Shown: positions 10,996 through 24,100 of the stretch, one piece after another
How positions within the stretch are numbered: the first letter of the stretch is position 1
Layout: each line of letters starts with the position of its first letter
Source of the DNA: Patiria pectinifera
Lineage: Eukaryota; Echinodermata; Asteroidea; Valvatida; Asterinidae
Assembly (NCBI GenBank): GCA_029964075.1
Contig: CM057135.1
Span: forward strand, 28,199,366 to 28,263,365
Direction of reading: 5' to 3'
DNA length: 64,000 nt
Notes under the pieces: generated by a model
Told to the model about the DNA's origin: nothing
Database searches by the model: none
Seen by the model: the letters and a program-made list of their open reading frames with translations, nothing else
Position numbers and translations under genes: made by a program

Positions 10996-13900
10996 TAGTA
11001 AAAGTACATTGACTAGTACATTAGCAAAAGAACATCCACAAGACATGTAATCACTCAACTAGTCAAGAATCTTTCAAGAGGATTTAGGAATGTCGAGGAA
11101 GAAAAAGAAAACTGAGAGAGGGATGTTTTTAGGAAAACCCACACAATCAAGTTGATACTGACAAATTTAATCTTACCTGAGGCGGGAGGAAAAGCAAGGC
11201 CAATTACGCCAACCTGACTGTCTTGTATTGAAACAAAAACAACCCTTTCTCCGTGGTTTTACAGCCTCCCACTCTCAAGGCATTTATGAAGTGGGCAGTT
11301 TAAACATCATATAAAGATAATGAAGCTTGACTGTAAGGTTTAGGATTCGTATGCATTTGCCTCGGTTACTTGTAAGTAGGAATACCAAGAAAGGAAGAAA
11401 GGTTTTGAAATAATATTTATGCTTGCAAAGATCAGGAACATTCTAAACCGACAATTTTCATGGGCTTTGATGGAATTTTTAACCTAATCATTTGTAGGTC
11501 GTGATTGTCAAATAAATACTTGTAGAAACATTTATTATTTAACATTTTTTTGGCGAGGGGGATGTTAGAGAAATTCAAGCGAAATCACAGCATTGTTTTG
11601 AAAAATTGAGAAAGTATCTCTGCAAAACTAGTAAATGCTTGCTTAATTATTTCAAAATATCTGAAACCCGCTTCCCTTAAATAAAAATACAGCAATAATC
11701 CAACCAATTCTTGACTGTAATGCAAACTGAATGAGCAGCAGTGAAGAATCCCCGTAATTTAATCATAGCAGTACGCAATTGTCTTGGGGAACCTTAATAG
11801 CGGAAACAGCCTCTGAATAATGAGTCAAGTTAGCACATTGGTGATGCTAAGTTGGCCACTTGTCTAAACACCAGCACAAGTGATTAATCTGCTTCAGACT
11901 GTACGAGCAGTTTTTTCCTCCCTCCGGTGATGAAATTCAAATGAGGCCTAAAGCTGGTCTTGACGAATTGGTTATTATCCATTTCTACCTGCGACATCGA
12001 ATTGCAATTAACGTGTAGTTTAGTGTGTAGAATCTAACTTAACTGTGTTAAAGCATGTGTGTGTTAATCTGAAATAAATATTTTTTTTACACATTTTGCT
12101 TGTTCAGTGTGGTAGTTGTTTTTCAGAATATTCACATTTCGGGCTGCAAAAGAGGAAACATTCATAACTTGTACTATCTTCAAGGTCTTGCAATTGAAAT
12201 CCCTTATAAAAGCCTCTATTTCGAATTATTTTTAGAATCTTGATAGAATAGATGCCAAACAAAGAAAGAGCGTTTTCGCGTGCTCCCTCCCCATACATGA
12301 CCCAAATTTACAAGAAACATTATTCTGCCTATTCATGTTCCTTTCAATAGAAGGCAAAATAAAGTGCTCTTCCGTGTACTTTAGTTATATTTAGTCAATC
12401 AATAACATGAAGTAGTGGGAGTCTAGACGATGCAAAGTCAACTTTCATCGGGAATAACATCCTCCTCTCCTCGGCATCACTTAAAAGACCAACTGAAGAG
12501 AGTAGAGGTGTTGTGACTCGAGGGGGTAGATCCATGAGTGGGCGTTGCGGATCGTGATGCAATCAATGACAAGGGTTCTGTTAATATTACGGATCCTGGA
12601 TTTTTTTCTTCACTTGATGGGTACAATTTCTTAAAAGGTCAGCCAAAGTGGATGATGTACTTCGGCCATCATATTTCATCAATTTATTATGATACAAATC
12701 AAATAGGAAAGGGTCGACCTGGAGAGAACCGGTTTTTGCTTTTGTATTTAAGTGATACTGGAAAATGGGTAAGATATACCATGTGATATAGTTGGTACGG
12801 TACATATTGAGGGGGATAGTACATGTATATTAAAACAAAAACAAATACATGTATAACTGAGACAGGCCCATTTTGCCATCAGTGATAAATTGGATTTTTT
12901 TGGGGGGTGGGGGGGGGGGCAACTTGGGTCCATTTTCTAGAGGGATTACTCACTAAATACATAGATGTGGTATGTGAAAACCAGACTACAAATGTTTATA
13001 AATGTTCCGTAAAAGTTTCAAATTCAAATTTCATCGACAAAGTATTGTTTTCACTAAGCTCAAACTTTAAAGGCGTATTTCTCATATTAGACACTTCAGA
13101 CAGTCCAATTTCAAAATTTATTAAATCCACTTTGGGATATCCAATTTCAAAAACAAAGCGGATTTTGAAAGAGCAAGCTCTATATATTTGACCATTGCAA
13201 TAACTCAAAACGGACGTCTTGTCCAAATGTGCCTGACTTTGACATACCACGTCACAAATATACAAAGCACTTGTTTTCTTCTTCAAATTCTGAAGGGGTA
13301 TGCCGTGGAAGCAACAGGCCTCAAGTGTTGGGTCAGTGCCTCCCTGATTTATGCTTCTGGTAGCCATGGTGATGATGACAAAAAGACAGTGGGCAAAAGC
13401 ACGATGATTCGATCCACTTGGTGTGGTCAGTGATATTATGAGCAAGGCCACTAGGAAGATGAATCAAAGAACAGAGACAATATGAACATCTATCACAACT
13501 CAAAAACAAGCATGACAACATGTGAAAAATGCCGAGGACATTTGGACAAGGCACTTGTGCCGATTGAAAGCCTTCCTACTCGCAGATATCTTAAGTGGCT
13601 GTCATTCTGAATAAATCTCTTGTTTGTTGTCATTCACTCAACCTTCAAACTCAAGTTTGTGTAACAACCCATCCTCTCTATTATATGGTTTCAATTTCTG
13701 TTTGGCTCCCCAAATAAAAACGAGCTTTGATTCTGTTCACTCTCTATCTTTGCTTTTAAGATTTCCTATTTTAAGTTGCATTCACTTTCACTTTCTTTAT
13801 TTGGCAATTAATTTTTTTCACATTTTCTTCAGCGCCGCTTGAGGGAAGTTGAATGATCATCAAGAAAATATTTATCTTGCTTCTCTTATTCACTGTAGAT

Positions 13901-16900
13901 AAGTTAATTTTGTTATGCACATCAGAACAGCCAATTAATCAACAACTAAGAGGCATAATTTTATGTGAGGAAATGCTAGTATGGTAGCCCTTATCATGAA
14001 TACAAATACAATACACATTTTTCGGTGAGAACTAGAACATTAATATCTGATTCAGAGTTTACTTGAGAGCATGGGAACAGCTGGGCAGGTATATCAGGTT
14101 ACGATTGGACAGCCTGGCTACAAATCAATTATGCAAATGAGGTACTCCAAGCTGAGAACCTATTGATCCTGGCATGGGAGTGAGTGTGTTCCCACGTGTG
14201 CGCGACACTGCCGTGTGTTTGGTGACAGTTGTTGAAAGGGTAACAGAGTAGAGGTGCCACTTCATTTGTGTCGGATGCCATGCCCTATGGCCGCCGCCCG
14301 ATTGTCCAAGGACATTCAAAAGGGAGGGGCTTGCTAATGCAGCATCAAACAATACATGATTTTTATGTCATCTTTCAAATCACGGTCAGAACTATTTTGA
14401 AATGCACGGTCACATGCTCACAGATTAATAACTTGAAATAACTTTCGTAAATTTGACTAAAATGCAAGACAAACTTGAGACCCTGGTAAGGAACTGCTAA
14501 TACGACCTTGTTTAAAAAGTACTGTAAATTGTCCTCAATAGTATTGGTCAAATGGTCAAATGAAAGTGTTTTTTAATTAATTGCTATAAAAATAAAGACT
14601 TTTCATGAATTCCTTTAGGTTTCACGACTTGTTTTTCGCGCCTCACTGCAGGTAGAATTTTAAATTGCATTGAGCTGTGCCAGGAGAATATGAAATAAAA
14701 TGTACTTGTCAGACTTGTGCCTCATCTTCAGAAGAAAAAAACAGTTCTGAGAACATTTAACCACATAGGACAATTGTTGCACATAAATCATAATTATGAT
14801 TTGCTAGAATTGGTAATGGAGCCTTCTTATCAATTTCTATGCATTTGAGAAAGAAAAACGATAGACCTTCAATTCACAAATATGGATAAAAGGTTATCCA
14901 ATATAAAATGTCCATAAAGGATATTGGATGAAAGAGGTTTTTAGTATAAATGTCCAAACAGAAAACAGTTAACAGCCAATCCATGCTGCAAAGTGCATGG
15001 AGAAAAAAATACAAGGATACTCCATCATCTCAAGGAGACAATAACCTCTGCAGCTAAAAATAACTCATCCGGAACATTGTGCTGACGTCCCACGGTGGCA
15101 ACCCTGCCTCCCAAAATAGCAATCGCCCACAAATTAAAAACAGGGGAAGGTGTTTTCAAAACAAGGGAAGCTGTCGAGGCAAGGTGCGAACGTGACGTCA
15201 TTCTGCCGAGCGGATGACGTAGGGTAGATGCTGGGAGCATTGGGACAACAGTCTGGCATTAGCCTTGCACTTGATTTCATTAATTGCACGGATACTGTTT
15301 AACGGTGGATATGAGGATTAACAAGGCTAGAGTGTAATGTTTCACAAAAGGTGGCCTTCGGGTCATAAACGTTGTTTTTCTTGGAGCGTTCACACAACTC
15401 TGATGCTTTCTCCTGGAAACTCAAAAAAGAATTATCCCTGATTATATTTCATAAATTCTTTGCGACCAACACAGACATAATCAATATCACAATCACACTT
15501 TCCATGTAACATGGAAATCAATGCTTTTCAAAATAAACAAAATATGCCATACCATGACCAATGTCTCAAAAAGCTTCATTCTGTAACACGCTCTTCACAA
15601 AAATAACATGACCATGGATTTGTTGCAAAACTTGATAAATTTTTTATTCTTTCATTCATCATTATATACAAAGTCTAACACTTTTGGAGAATAGATGACG
15701 GAAATTTGAATTTGCATAATAGAAAGTGGAGACCAAAATCAATACAGTGAACCATGATGTACTATTACTTCCCTTCTGTGAATTACAGTTATTGCTTGAA
15801 TTTTGGTTGAGTTTACATTTCTGTTGATTTAATGAATACGTTGTGGCGATTTTGTGCTATACGTAGATTACTATAGTACAATAGAATATTGTCATGTTAT
15901 TTACTCAACGCTTAACAAAATACTTTATTATTTTCATGAATAGATTTTGTCAGGCACTTCATAATTCATTTCTTCATTTTTTTTTCCCCAATGAAATTCA
16001 TAAAATCTCAATCTTTTTGCGATCACGAAAATATTTCAACCACGTATTTGATAGCACAATGGCTTGACACAGTTAAACATCAAAACTAAATAAGGATAAC
16101 CTTGTTATTAAAATTTAAAAAAAAACCCAGTTGTTATGGTGATGTGTACGTGGAGTTTGCCATATGTACACACATAATTCCAAGTAATTTGAATGGATTA
16201 GCCTTGAATTAAGCCTACCACGTCACAGACTCACAGTCCATCATGGTTCACTTTATTTACACATTGCTCATAAATATAGTAAATTATCTACACTTTTTGT
16301 TTTGATAACTACATGTAATTTACACCTATATGGAGATCAAGGCCTTGAGTACAGAAGGCACAGAAACAATATTTTACTGCAACGCAAATCCAAGCAAATT
16401 GGTATGCTAATTATTACAGCAGCATATGGCACTATAAATGCAAAGTGTAATTACAACAGAAAGAACAGTTAGTACGTGCAAATGAAGGATGGTTAAGTTG
16501 TACAGCATATAAAGTGAAAATTAGTCCAGTAATCATCTGCCGAATTAAGTTTACAATTTAAGCCTGCTACATGTCTAAGATTAATTATCAAAAATTAAAG
16601 AGCACCCATCTCCCGAATTAAACAAGATTAGTTCAAAATCAGAACACCCTGGACAATTAACCATTATTTTCAAGTTCACCGCACTGAAATACATATTGAA
16701 ATACCAACAAAGAAATTCCAATTTAGAGGCCCAGTAGAAACTATTAAATGAAAACATTAATTCATGAAGAGTTAACACATTGACATTTGGCCAACACATT
16801 TTGTATTATTTGAAGTCATTTGCTATGTAAATTACTCAAACATGTTTGACGCTGAGAGATTGAAGACCTTGTTATTCAAGTGCTGAATTGCCTAAAATTG

Positions 16901-17057
16901 AAAAGCTATTGTGTATTACATGTACAAACACATCAGAAATAGGTATTTAAACATAATTTTCAAAACATTGTAAATCGCAAAGAGAAACTGATTAGGTGCT
17001 TCTGACTAGCGCCCCTCGAACAAAGACATTGACAAATTTGGGAACCGCCCAACACAG

Positions 17058-17129
17058 GGCTGGATAGCTCAGTTGGTAGAGCACCGGAACGGCAATCCGG
17101 AGGTCGCAGGTTCAAACCCCGCTCCAATA
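17058..17129 (+). tRNA. tRNA-like sequence (degenerate, anticodon GGC by position)
   Basis: A tRNA outline is visible. There is a D arm, agctcagttggtagagc, an anticodon stem ccgga/tccgg around loop acggcaa, and a T arm gcagg-ttcaaac-cccgc. The loop position gives GGC (alanine), but base 33 is C instead of the near-invariant U. The acceptor pairs only over four of seven positions, because the 3' side reads tccaata. The A-box and B-box (ggttcaaac) are good. It is more likely a tRNA pseudogene or the head of a tRNA-derived SINE than a working tRNA gene. Confidence 0.6.
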
Positions 17130-20100
17130 AAACATAATTTGTGTACCAAGCAACATGTGCATAATATATTCCTACATGCGTCTTTAATATCCACACATAA
17201 ACATGATCTGCAATGGATGATTGCTTATGACCGTGCATCATAAGCCTTCTCTTTGCCAAATTGATGATTGGATATGCGCTGCCAAGCGCTTAGGCTTACG
17301 TTTAAAATTACTAAATATTGCCCCTGTATTGAGACAACTGGATTTCTCATCAGTGACTAAAATTTCATCTATTGTATATTGATGTCATTGATACGCAATT
17401 GCCTTGTAGTATGCGTCATAACATTGTGAGTTAGGTTGCATTTTTAAAGGTGTTAACAAAATTGGCAATTTCCTTATTAGGTCAAAATACCTCAAATTAA
17501 TTTTTTGTACAGTCAATCAGCCATGCATGCACAACGAACTAATTAACTGAAACACCAAATATCAGAAAGCTATATGATCAAACAGCTGCTAGGGTCTAAA
17601 AAATAAAGAGAGAAATTTACGATTTGGATTATACGATTGAAACATGTTGTTTTTTTGGTACAATTAGGACCCTGTTCGCTATTGCAAAGCACATTTTATG
17701 GTTGCAAATTACGACTTTTTTTTTGAAAACAAAAACGACTAAAGCTGCTGCAAAATGCTAACTGACTGTATTCACCTGAAATACATAAATCAACACAATA
17801 AGAGGGCTTAACGTTTCCAATGCAGGACCTTTTTCTTTTTTTCTCTTTTTTTTTGGTTAGAAACAAATAAAGACATTTTCTGTTGGAAACAAATGAAGTA
17901 GTCAATTACAGCCCCACACAAAGTCAATTTTTTTGGCAGTGGTCTCTGCTCTTATCAACTTAGAAGATCACTTTTTTTGTAAGAACAACACAAAGAATAA
18001 ATCCAGATGATTCTGATTGTCCAAGCTATATTTCAACAATGCAGATGCTTTTTAAATAAGGAAGGATATAATATTTGATGGAATGAGATAATGTGTTGGT
18101 CTCTTGACTGCACTATAAATCACTACACTAGCCTGAATCTATTAATATTCAACAATGTAATTATACGTGTACATATTGAGGTTGAAGTGGTGAATGTACA
18201 ATCGGATTCAAAAGTAAAAGGCTTCTTGTACATTAATTTAAATTTTAAAAAACCTGAAAACAATTACGTTAGACTACAAATGCATGTCATGTTGGTGTTG
18301 TCTTGAAATTATCTTCGTTGAAGTTTATTTTATCTTTGAAGTTTATTTTATTCAAAAAAATGAAACACTTCTGAAAGGGACATTAAAAAAAAAAGGAATA
18401 TGCTTGTCAACTTTGCTACAATAATATAATTGTCAATTTTTGCCTTGGTGCCTGCAAAGCTATACTTTTCAAATTTTCAAAACATAAATTTTCAAAGCAA
18501 CTTTTTTTTATAGCATTGGTTTATTCTGCAAATGAAACATCAGCTAATTCAAGTAAATAAGACAATTATAACTGAAACGCCTCCATCATAATCGAGATGG
18601 GATTCTTGACAGTATTTTTACAGCCATCTTCAAATTTTAGAGCATATTCAAATTCTGTAAGGGGTAAGATTGACATTGTGGGTGAATTGTGCACATTAAA
18701 TTTAGAAATATGTAAATAAATGTAACATACTTACTGGAAAAAAACGAAAAAGTGAGAAAAAAAATTGTTGGAGTGTGTTGCAACTTCATTAGAAAGCAAA
18801 CACAGAGATATCACATGATTTCACTGCAGTTTCATCGTGATGTTTGTCATTGTCTACTGAATTCCCTTTGTTCTTATGGTGCAGCTAAATACAATCTCTC
18901 TCGTCAAGAATCTCTCTCGTAAACCTGTTAAAAAAAAAAAATACTTTCTGCATTTAAATAAATAAGTCATGTTATTGCTCAGCTTGTTCATGCTCCAATA
19001 TTCAACATTTGTTTGAAGGACACTTGAAATTAAGTTTGAATCAAATCGTCTCTATGCTTTTGCATTCTCTAAATTGATAATGTTATGCCAAAATTATCAG
19101 TTAATCTGATCATGGTTGATTCCTTTAAAACTTTTGGGTAGATTTACCTGAAAGCAAAAAAACCAAACAAACCACCACCAAAATTACCCTAATACTTGGT
19201 CAAGACTTCGTTTTTTTTCTTCAAATTGTTTTTTTGCAATTTGTCAGTAAAAGTGAACATGAGACATTTTATATTAAATATCATCTTGGGCCTATTATAG
19301 ATATGTAAAATATTGGAATGTAAGCCTTATTAAAATCTGTTTCAACGAGTTGGTGTATTTCCTTTTCAAATACTCTTTATGGTACACCGTCAAAAAAATA
19401 CACTAAGTGACTTGTATTTATGAACAAAATCCTATTTTTAAAGGAATGATTCCATGTTTAAAGGAATAATGTCTCCATCAGTACTGTGCTTTTGTTATCA
19501 AAGTGCACATAGCAGTACAAAGAATTGTTTTCACTTAACCCGAGGTATTGTCTCAAATTCTTGGATTTTATGCACATTTAATTTGAATTTACAACAAAAA
19601 GGTCGTTTCTGAGCAGTGGAAAATGGACTTACTGAGCTCTACAACAGTAAACAATCTGTTTACTCTGCCGATGCTTTAAAACCTTATCTGGTTAAAAAAA
19701 ATCTCTTTTATTTGGAATTTCAATGTCGCCTTAATATGCGTTCAAGGAATGTACACGCAATCTGACTTGGAGGCTCTTGGCGTAGCAAGTTGGTCAAAAA
19801 TGGATTTATGGTGCATATTATGCTTGTTGTATTCAGAACAAGAGTAGCTATCTTGAGCTTTTACTAAAGAAGTACTTGTGTGTATGCAAATATATACATA
19901 TACCTTCAAAAAAGCTGATTCTTTTCTTGCATCTTGAAATTTCATATTTCTAAAATATACAGAAATTTGTGAATCTTCTCTTCTTAAAAATGTCACATCT
20001 GCTTATACGTGATTGTGCCACAGTTGTTTTATATTTGCAAAAATACCAGCGATAAAAAAAATTCTCCCGAACTTATTTTTCCCTTGAAACAATCACAAGA

Positions 20101-20204
20101 ATAGGAGCAAGCAACTAGTACTGGAAAAAAAATGAATTATATTCAGGAGCACCAAGTAGCAATATTCAGATCCTCCCACTATGGGCTCCATGCCCCAACA
20201 AAGA

Positions 20205-20410
20205 GGGCACCCTTTTACCTAGCAACGACGTCCCATGGGCGGGACATTTAGCTGGTTGACGCGCACCGTTCCTTGTGTGTGACGCACGTACACCAGGGGA
20301 TTTGTACTATGTACACACAGTGGTACGGCCGCGCGTCGCAGCAAAATTGCAGTCAGGCAAGATGGCGTCGGTCGGTCACCCCCAACTGTACTTTCTTTGC
20401 CAGTGAGGGG
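20205..20410 (+). promoter_or_regulatory. CpG-rich promoter-like patch with a possible short first exon
   Basis: In an otherwise AT-rich desert this patch is dense in CpG (ggccgcgcgtcgcag and others). At 20214-20226, tttacctagcaac resembles an RFX X-box (GTNRCC-N-RGYAAC, one mismatch). It is followed by gcaagatggcgtcgg, a YY1-like start-site motif. From the ATG at 20362, a frame MASVGHPQLYFLC runs to a GTGAGG donor after 20402, in phase 2. No downstream exon on the plus strand was identified. It could be a promoter for a noncoding or unannotated transcript antisense to STARD10, or an enhancer. Confidence 0.4.
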
Positions 20411-21141
20411 GTACTTGTGAACAGAGCGGATACCTTATTATTGTCCTGAACTCCTCCAACTCAATAGGTTCAATTTGTCAAACTACATGCGCATGCTGAA
20501 CTTCTATGGAGTTCATCATTGAATGAATATCTCCGATGAAATCTAAACTACTCTGAAGACATCATTTCATAATTTCTTATTTAAGAAGTTTTTTCGAGTA
20601 TTAGTTCACAGTTGCAAGAACAGTCACAATAAGTGAATGTGTAGTGAAAAAAAATGTTAGGTGTGTCGACATACATTGTAGAAAACACCACCGTTTTAAA
20701 GGCAATAAACGTAGGTGTTTATGTCGATGAATATAATATTGCATGTCAGTAAGCTATTGCGTGTTTTGTGAGGAGTATGGTACATCAAAAAAAATTAACA
20801 AAAAGGTGCTTATCAATGGGAGAAGATGTACATTTGTAGCCACCAAATCTGTGTATCGGATACACGTTTAACGCATGCTGCTAAAGATTACTTCACGCCT
20901 ACATGTAACCAAAAATGAGCATATTTTCATATCTACAGATTGGAAGCCTTTTAAAATTGGCAAAAAAATAATTTAATCAACCCTCACCTTCAGCGCACTC
21001 GCAACATTATCAAACAACTACAGGACAATCAATTACTTTAAGTATAAAAATATCGAACTAAGTTGAAGACGCTCACTTTATCTCTCTTTTTGGTTCAATT
21101 TTGGACACCTGGATCAGATAAAAACTTTGCCTTGACATGCA

Positions 21142-24100
21142 TCAAAAGTCGCCATCTTGCAAGTCGCTGTCTTTGAAATCCTCCTCCTTGATGTCGCTCT
21201 CGTCCAGCGAATTGTCCGAAATGCACTCATCTTTGCTCAACAGGTCACTGGGGTCCAGCGGGGGGAGGGACATCTGTTCTGGGTACAGCCAGGGCTTGTA
21301 GCGGGGGTCGTGCTTGCTCTTCCATTTGGGGTAGTCTCGACACGCCTGGTGTAGTCTGTCCACGACCTGCGATAATGCAAACAGACGATATAACTATGAC
21401 ATGTACATCATGATTAAAATTTCTAACCAACATTGGATGCAATTTTATCACACATGGAAAAAAAAAAGTGAAACAGAGTTTAAGAGAAGGTTTGTTCACC
21501 TGAATCAACTAACCAGTATTGATGAAAGGATCTGATCAAAACCTATCATAGCATAATACTTATTTTTTTTATGATTTCAGAGAGTGAAATTGCTATCGGA
21601 CACTGCACATTTCCCAACCATTTATCATATTTGTCTGAACAAATGTAGCCCTGGAAGAGCATCCTTAGTGCATGCGACAGCTCACAATTGATTGTCGTAG
21701 GTAGCTTTTGTCACACCGATTTCCGTAAAATTTCAAAGTAGTTTTAATATTTACTAAAATTCTTTTGACAAATCACTGTTATTGGTATTTTGGCCAATTT
21801 CCTTCTCAAAAAATAATTGGAAGATCACTGCAATTTTACTTCAAACGGTACCTACCTTTGGAGCAAAAATGTGAGCTAATTTGTTGATCATCCATGATGG
21901 AATGGAACCTGCCCCCAAAAAACAAAAACAATAATCAGTTTTCTAGAAACTCAAAGTGATAAACAGACGTTACATCTGTCATTTGAGGCACCAGTACATT
22001 CTGCATTGGCAATTGTGGACAAATATCACACAAAGTTACCTTGGGCATTATTCACGTAACAACACTTGAGGAAATTTCATTTTGTAAAAGATGAAACAGA
22101 AACAATGACAGTTGAGGAATGAGAGCCGCTGTGGTCGACAAGATATTAAGACATGTCGTACACAGCAAAGGATAAGCAAGCAATTATGTTAATAAATTAA
22201 ACCATTCTTGTTTTTGTTGGCTTAGTGTGAAAGTTAATATCCGTCGGTGTACGTGTATTAGGAGACCTCCAGCACATGATTATTAGTTTGACAAATGCTC
22301 TTAGTGATCCTTTTTTTTTTCACTGTTCAGCTAGATACCAGCATCAAGAGCTTTTTGAAAATAATGACACTGATACATTGTTACATATTAAGTGAATTGC
22401 AACTAACAACATTATGTGACGTGCCAGCACAAACCCAGTCATTTTTAGACCAAATTTTGAAAACTTGGATTCTGTGCTCATTGGAAAGGACATTGAATAA
22501 GCTTTCCAACAATCTACAGAATATGGGAATCTGGCAAAATCTGATGCAGTTATAGGCATTTTCAGTGCTCGATTTTTCAGCAATATTATAGGCTGTATCT
22601 GAAAAATTGGGTGTTTTGTGTGCCGGAGAGTCACATTATTATTCAAAATACACGTAACTGTCACTTAAGTCAAACATTCATATAAAAATTAAGGATACAA
22701 TAATTTCGGCCTGATCTTACCTTTGGGATCTGATTTTGTTACGTAAGTGATCTCACAGGAGTTGGATCCTTTGGGTCTTACGAGGTATCCCGTCAGGTAG
22801 GAGTAACCCCTGATGACGCCTTTCTTGGGTGGAATTTTCTGAAAATAAACAAATATTAACTTCTGTAAAAACAAGGTTATGCATTTTTGGTCAAGGAGCC
22901 TGTTTTGTAGTCAAGTCCACCACTAGTCCTTTCACAAGTCCAGTCTCAAGTCCAGTCTCACGTCCAGTCACAAGTCCAGTCACAAGTCCATCACAAGTCC
23001 AGTCACAAATCCAGTCACAAGTCCAGTCACAAGTCCAGTCGCAAGTCCAGTCGCAAGTCCAGTCACAAGTCCATCACAAGTTCAGTCACAAGTCCAGTCA
23101 CAAGTCCAGTCACAAGTCCAGTCACAAGTCCAGTCACAAGTCCATCACAAGTTCAGTCACAAGTCCAGTCGCAAGTCCAGTCGCAAGTCCAGTCGCAAGT
23201 CCAGTCTCAAGTCCAGTCGCAAGTCCAGTCGCAAGTCCAGTCGCAAGTCCAGTCACAAGTCCAGTCACAAGTCCAGTCACAAGTCCAGTCACAAGTCCAC
23301 TCACAAGTCCAGTCACAAGTCCAGTCACAAGTCCACTCACAAGTCCACTCACAAGTCCACTCACAAGTCCAGTCACAAGTCCAGTCACAAGTCCACTCAC
23401 AAGTCCAGTCACAAGTCCAGTCACATGGCCAGTCACAAGTAACAGGATGAACAATGACAAAGGAATGCTTTTGTCACAGTTCATTTGAATAGCTTGTGAC
23501 TTGACTTGAGACTGAAGGACTAGTGAAGGACTTGTGATGGACTCAACTACAACACTATGAGGAGCTTAAAGTTGTATACCCTGTGCTCTTCAAAAAATTG
23601 ATTTTTGTCTTTTCTATGAAATTTTCAATAAACCTTATTCCAATTTTGTTATCTGTGACCCTGTGAAAAGAGGGTTTTCATTTTGCGCACAAACGAACCC
23701 CAAACGAACTACGCCCTGCGAGGGCCGAATTATTGTCTGGCAGCCAATAACTAAAATTTTGTGAAGAAATAATTCAATAACGTCGGTGGATTTCTTCTTT
23801 CGATGTCTCAGTCAAAAGTGAATAACTTTTATATTGCTAGAAAAATAGCAATTGAAAAAAAATAAATCTATTTTTCGAGGTGAAACTCTAAAATAAACAC
23901 AGGGAACTAATCTTTAAGGAAATTCAACCGACGATAAATTATGTATTTCAAAATGGGTTTTTCAATGTTATATTTGTTCCAATATGGGCCACTCATAAAC
24001 CAAGGGTCCAAAGTGTTTTTTTCCCTGTCCACGTTATCTCTGAACTTTGTAATTTTGCCAATCAAATGTCATTTAAAAATAACTTCGAGCTATTTCGTAT

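Larger units (their letters stand above)
9109..21141. other. 12 kb stretch without a recognised protein gene, between converging genes
   Basis: PDZD11 (plus) and STARD10 (minus) converge here. The first kilobase should hold the PDZD11 3' UTR, with AATAAA signals at 9710 and 9907. On the other side, a minus-strand ATTAAA at 20977-20972 could serve STARD10. The rest is AT-rich and holds an inverted repeat (about 10411-10670), a tRNA-like sequence (17058-17129) and a CpG-rich patch (about 20205-20410). Short open frames occur, but none shows codon structure, splice logic or family motifs. Confidence 0.7.

Noticed and set aside
12996-13451. 151-residue open frame on the minus strand
   Set aside because: No splice context, no family motif, and composition like the surrounding AT-rich DNA. 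An overlapping frame exists on the other strand. Possibly part of a dispersed repeat.
22829-23488. Long open frames with SPVTSP and GLVTGLVS repeats on both strands
   Set aside because: They come from a 12-bp tandem repeat whose unit lacks stops in several frames. Not genes, and also not a CRISPR array, since there are no distinct spacers.
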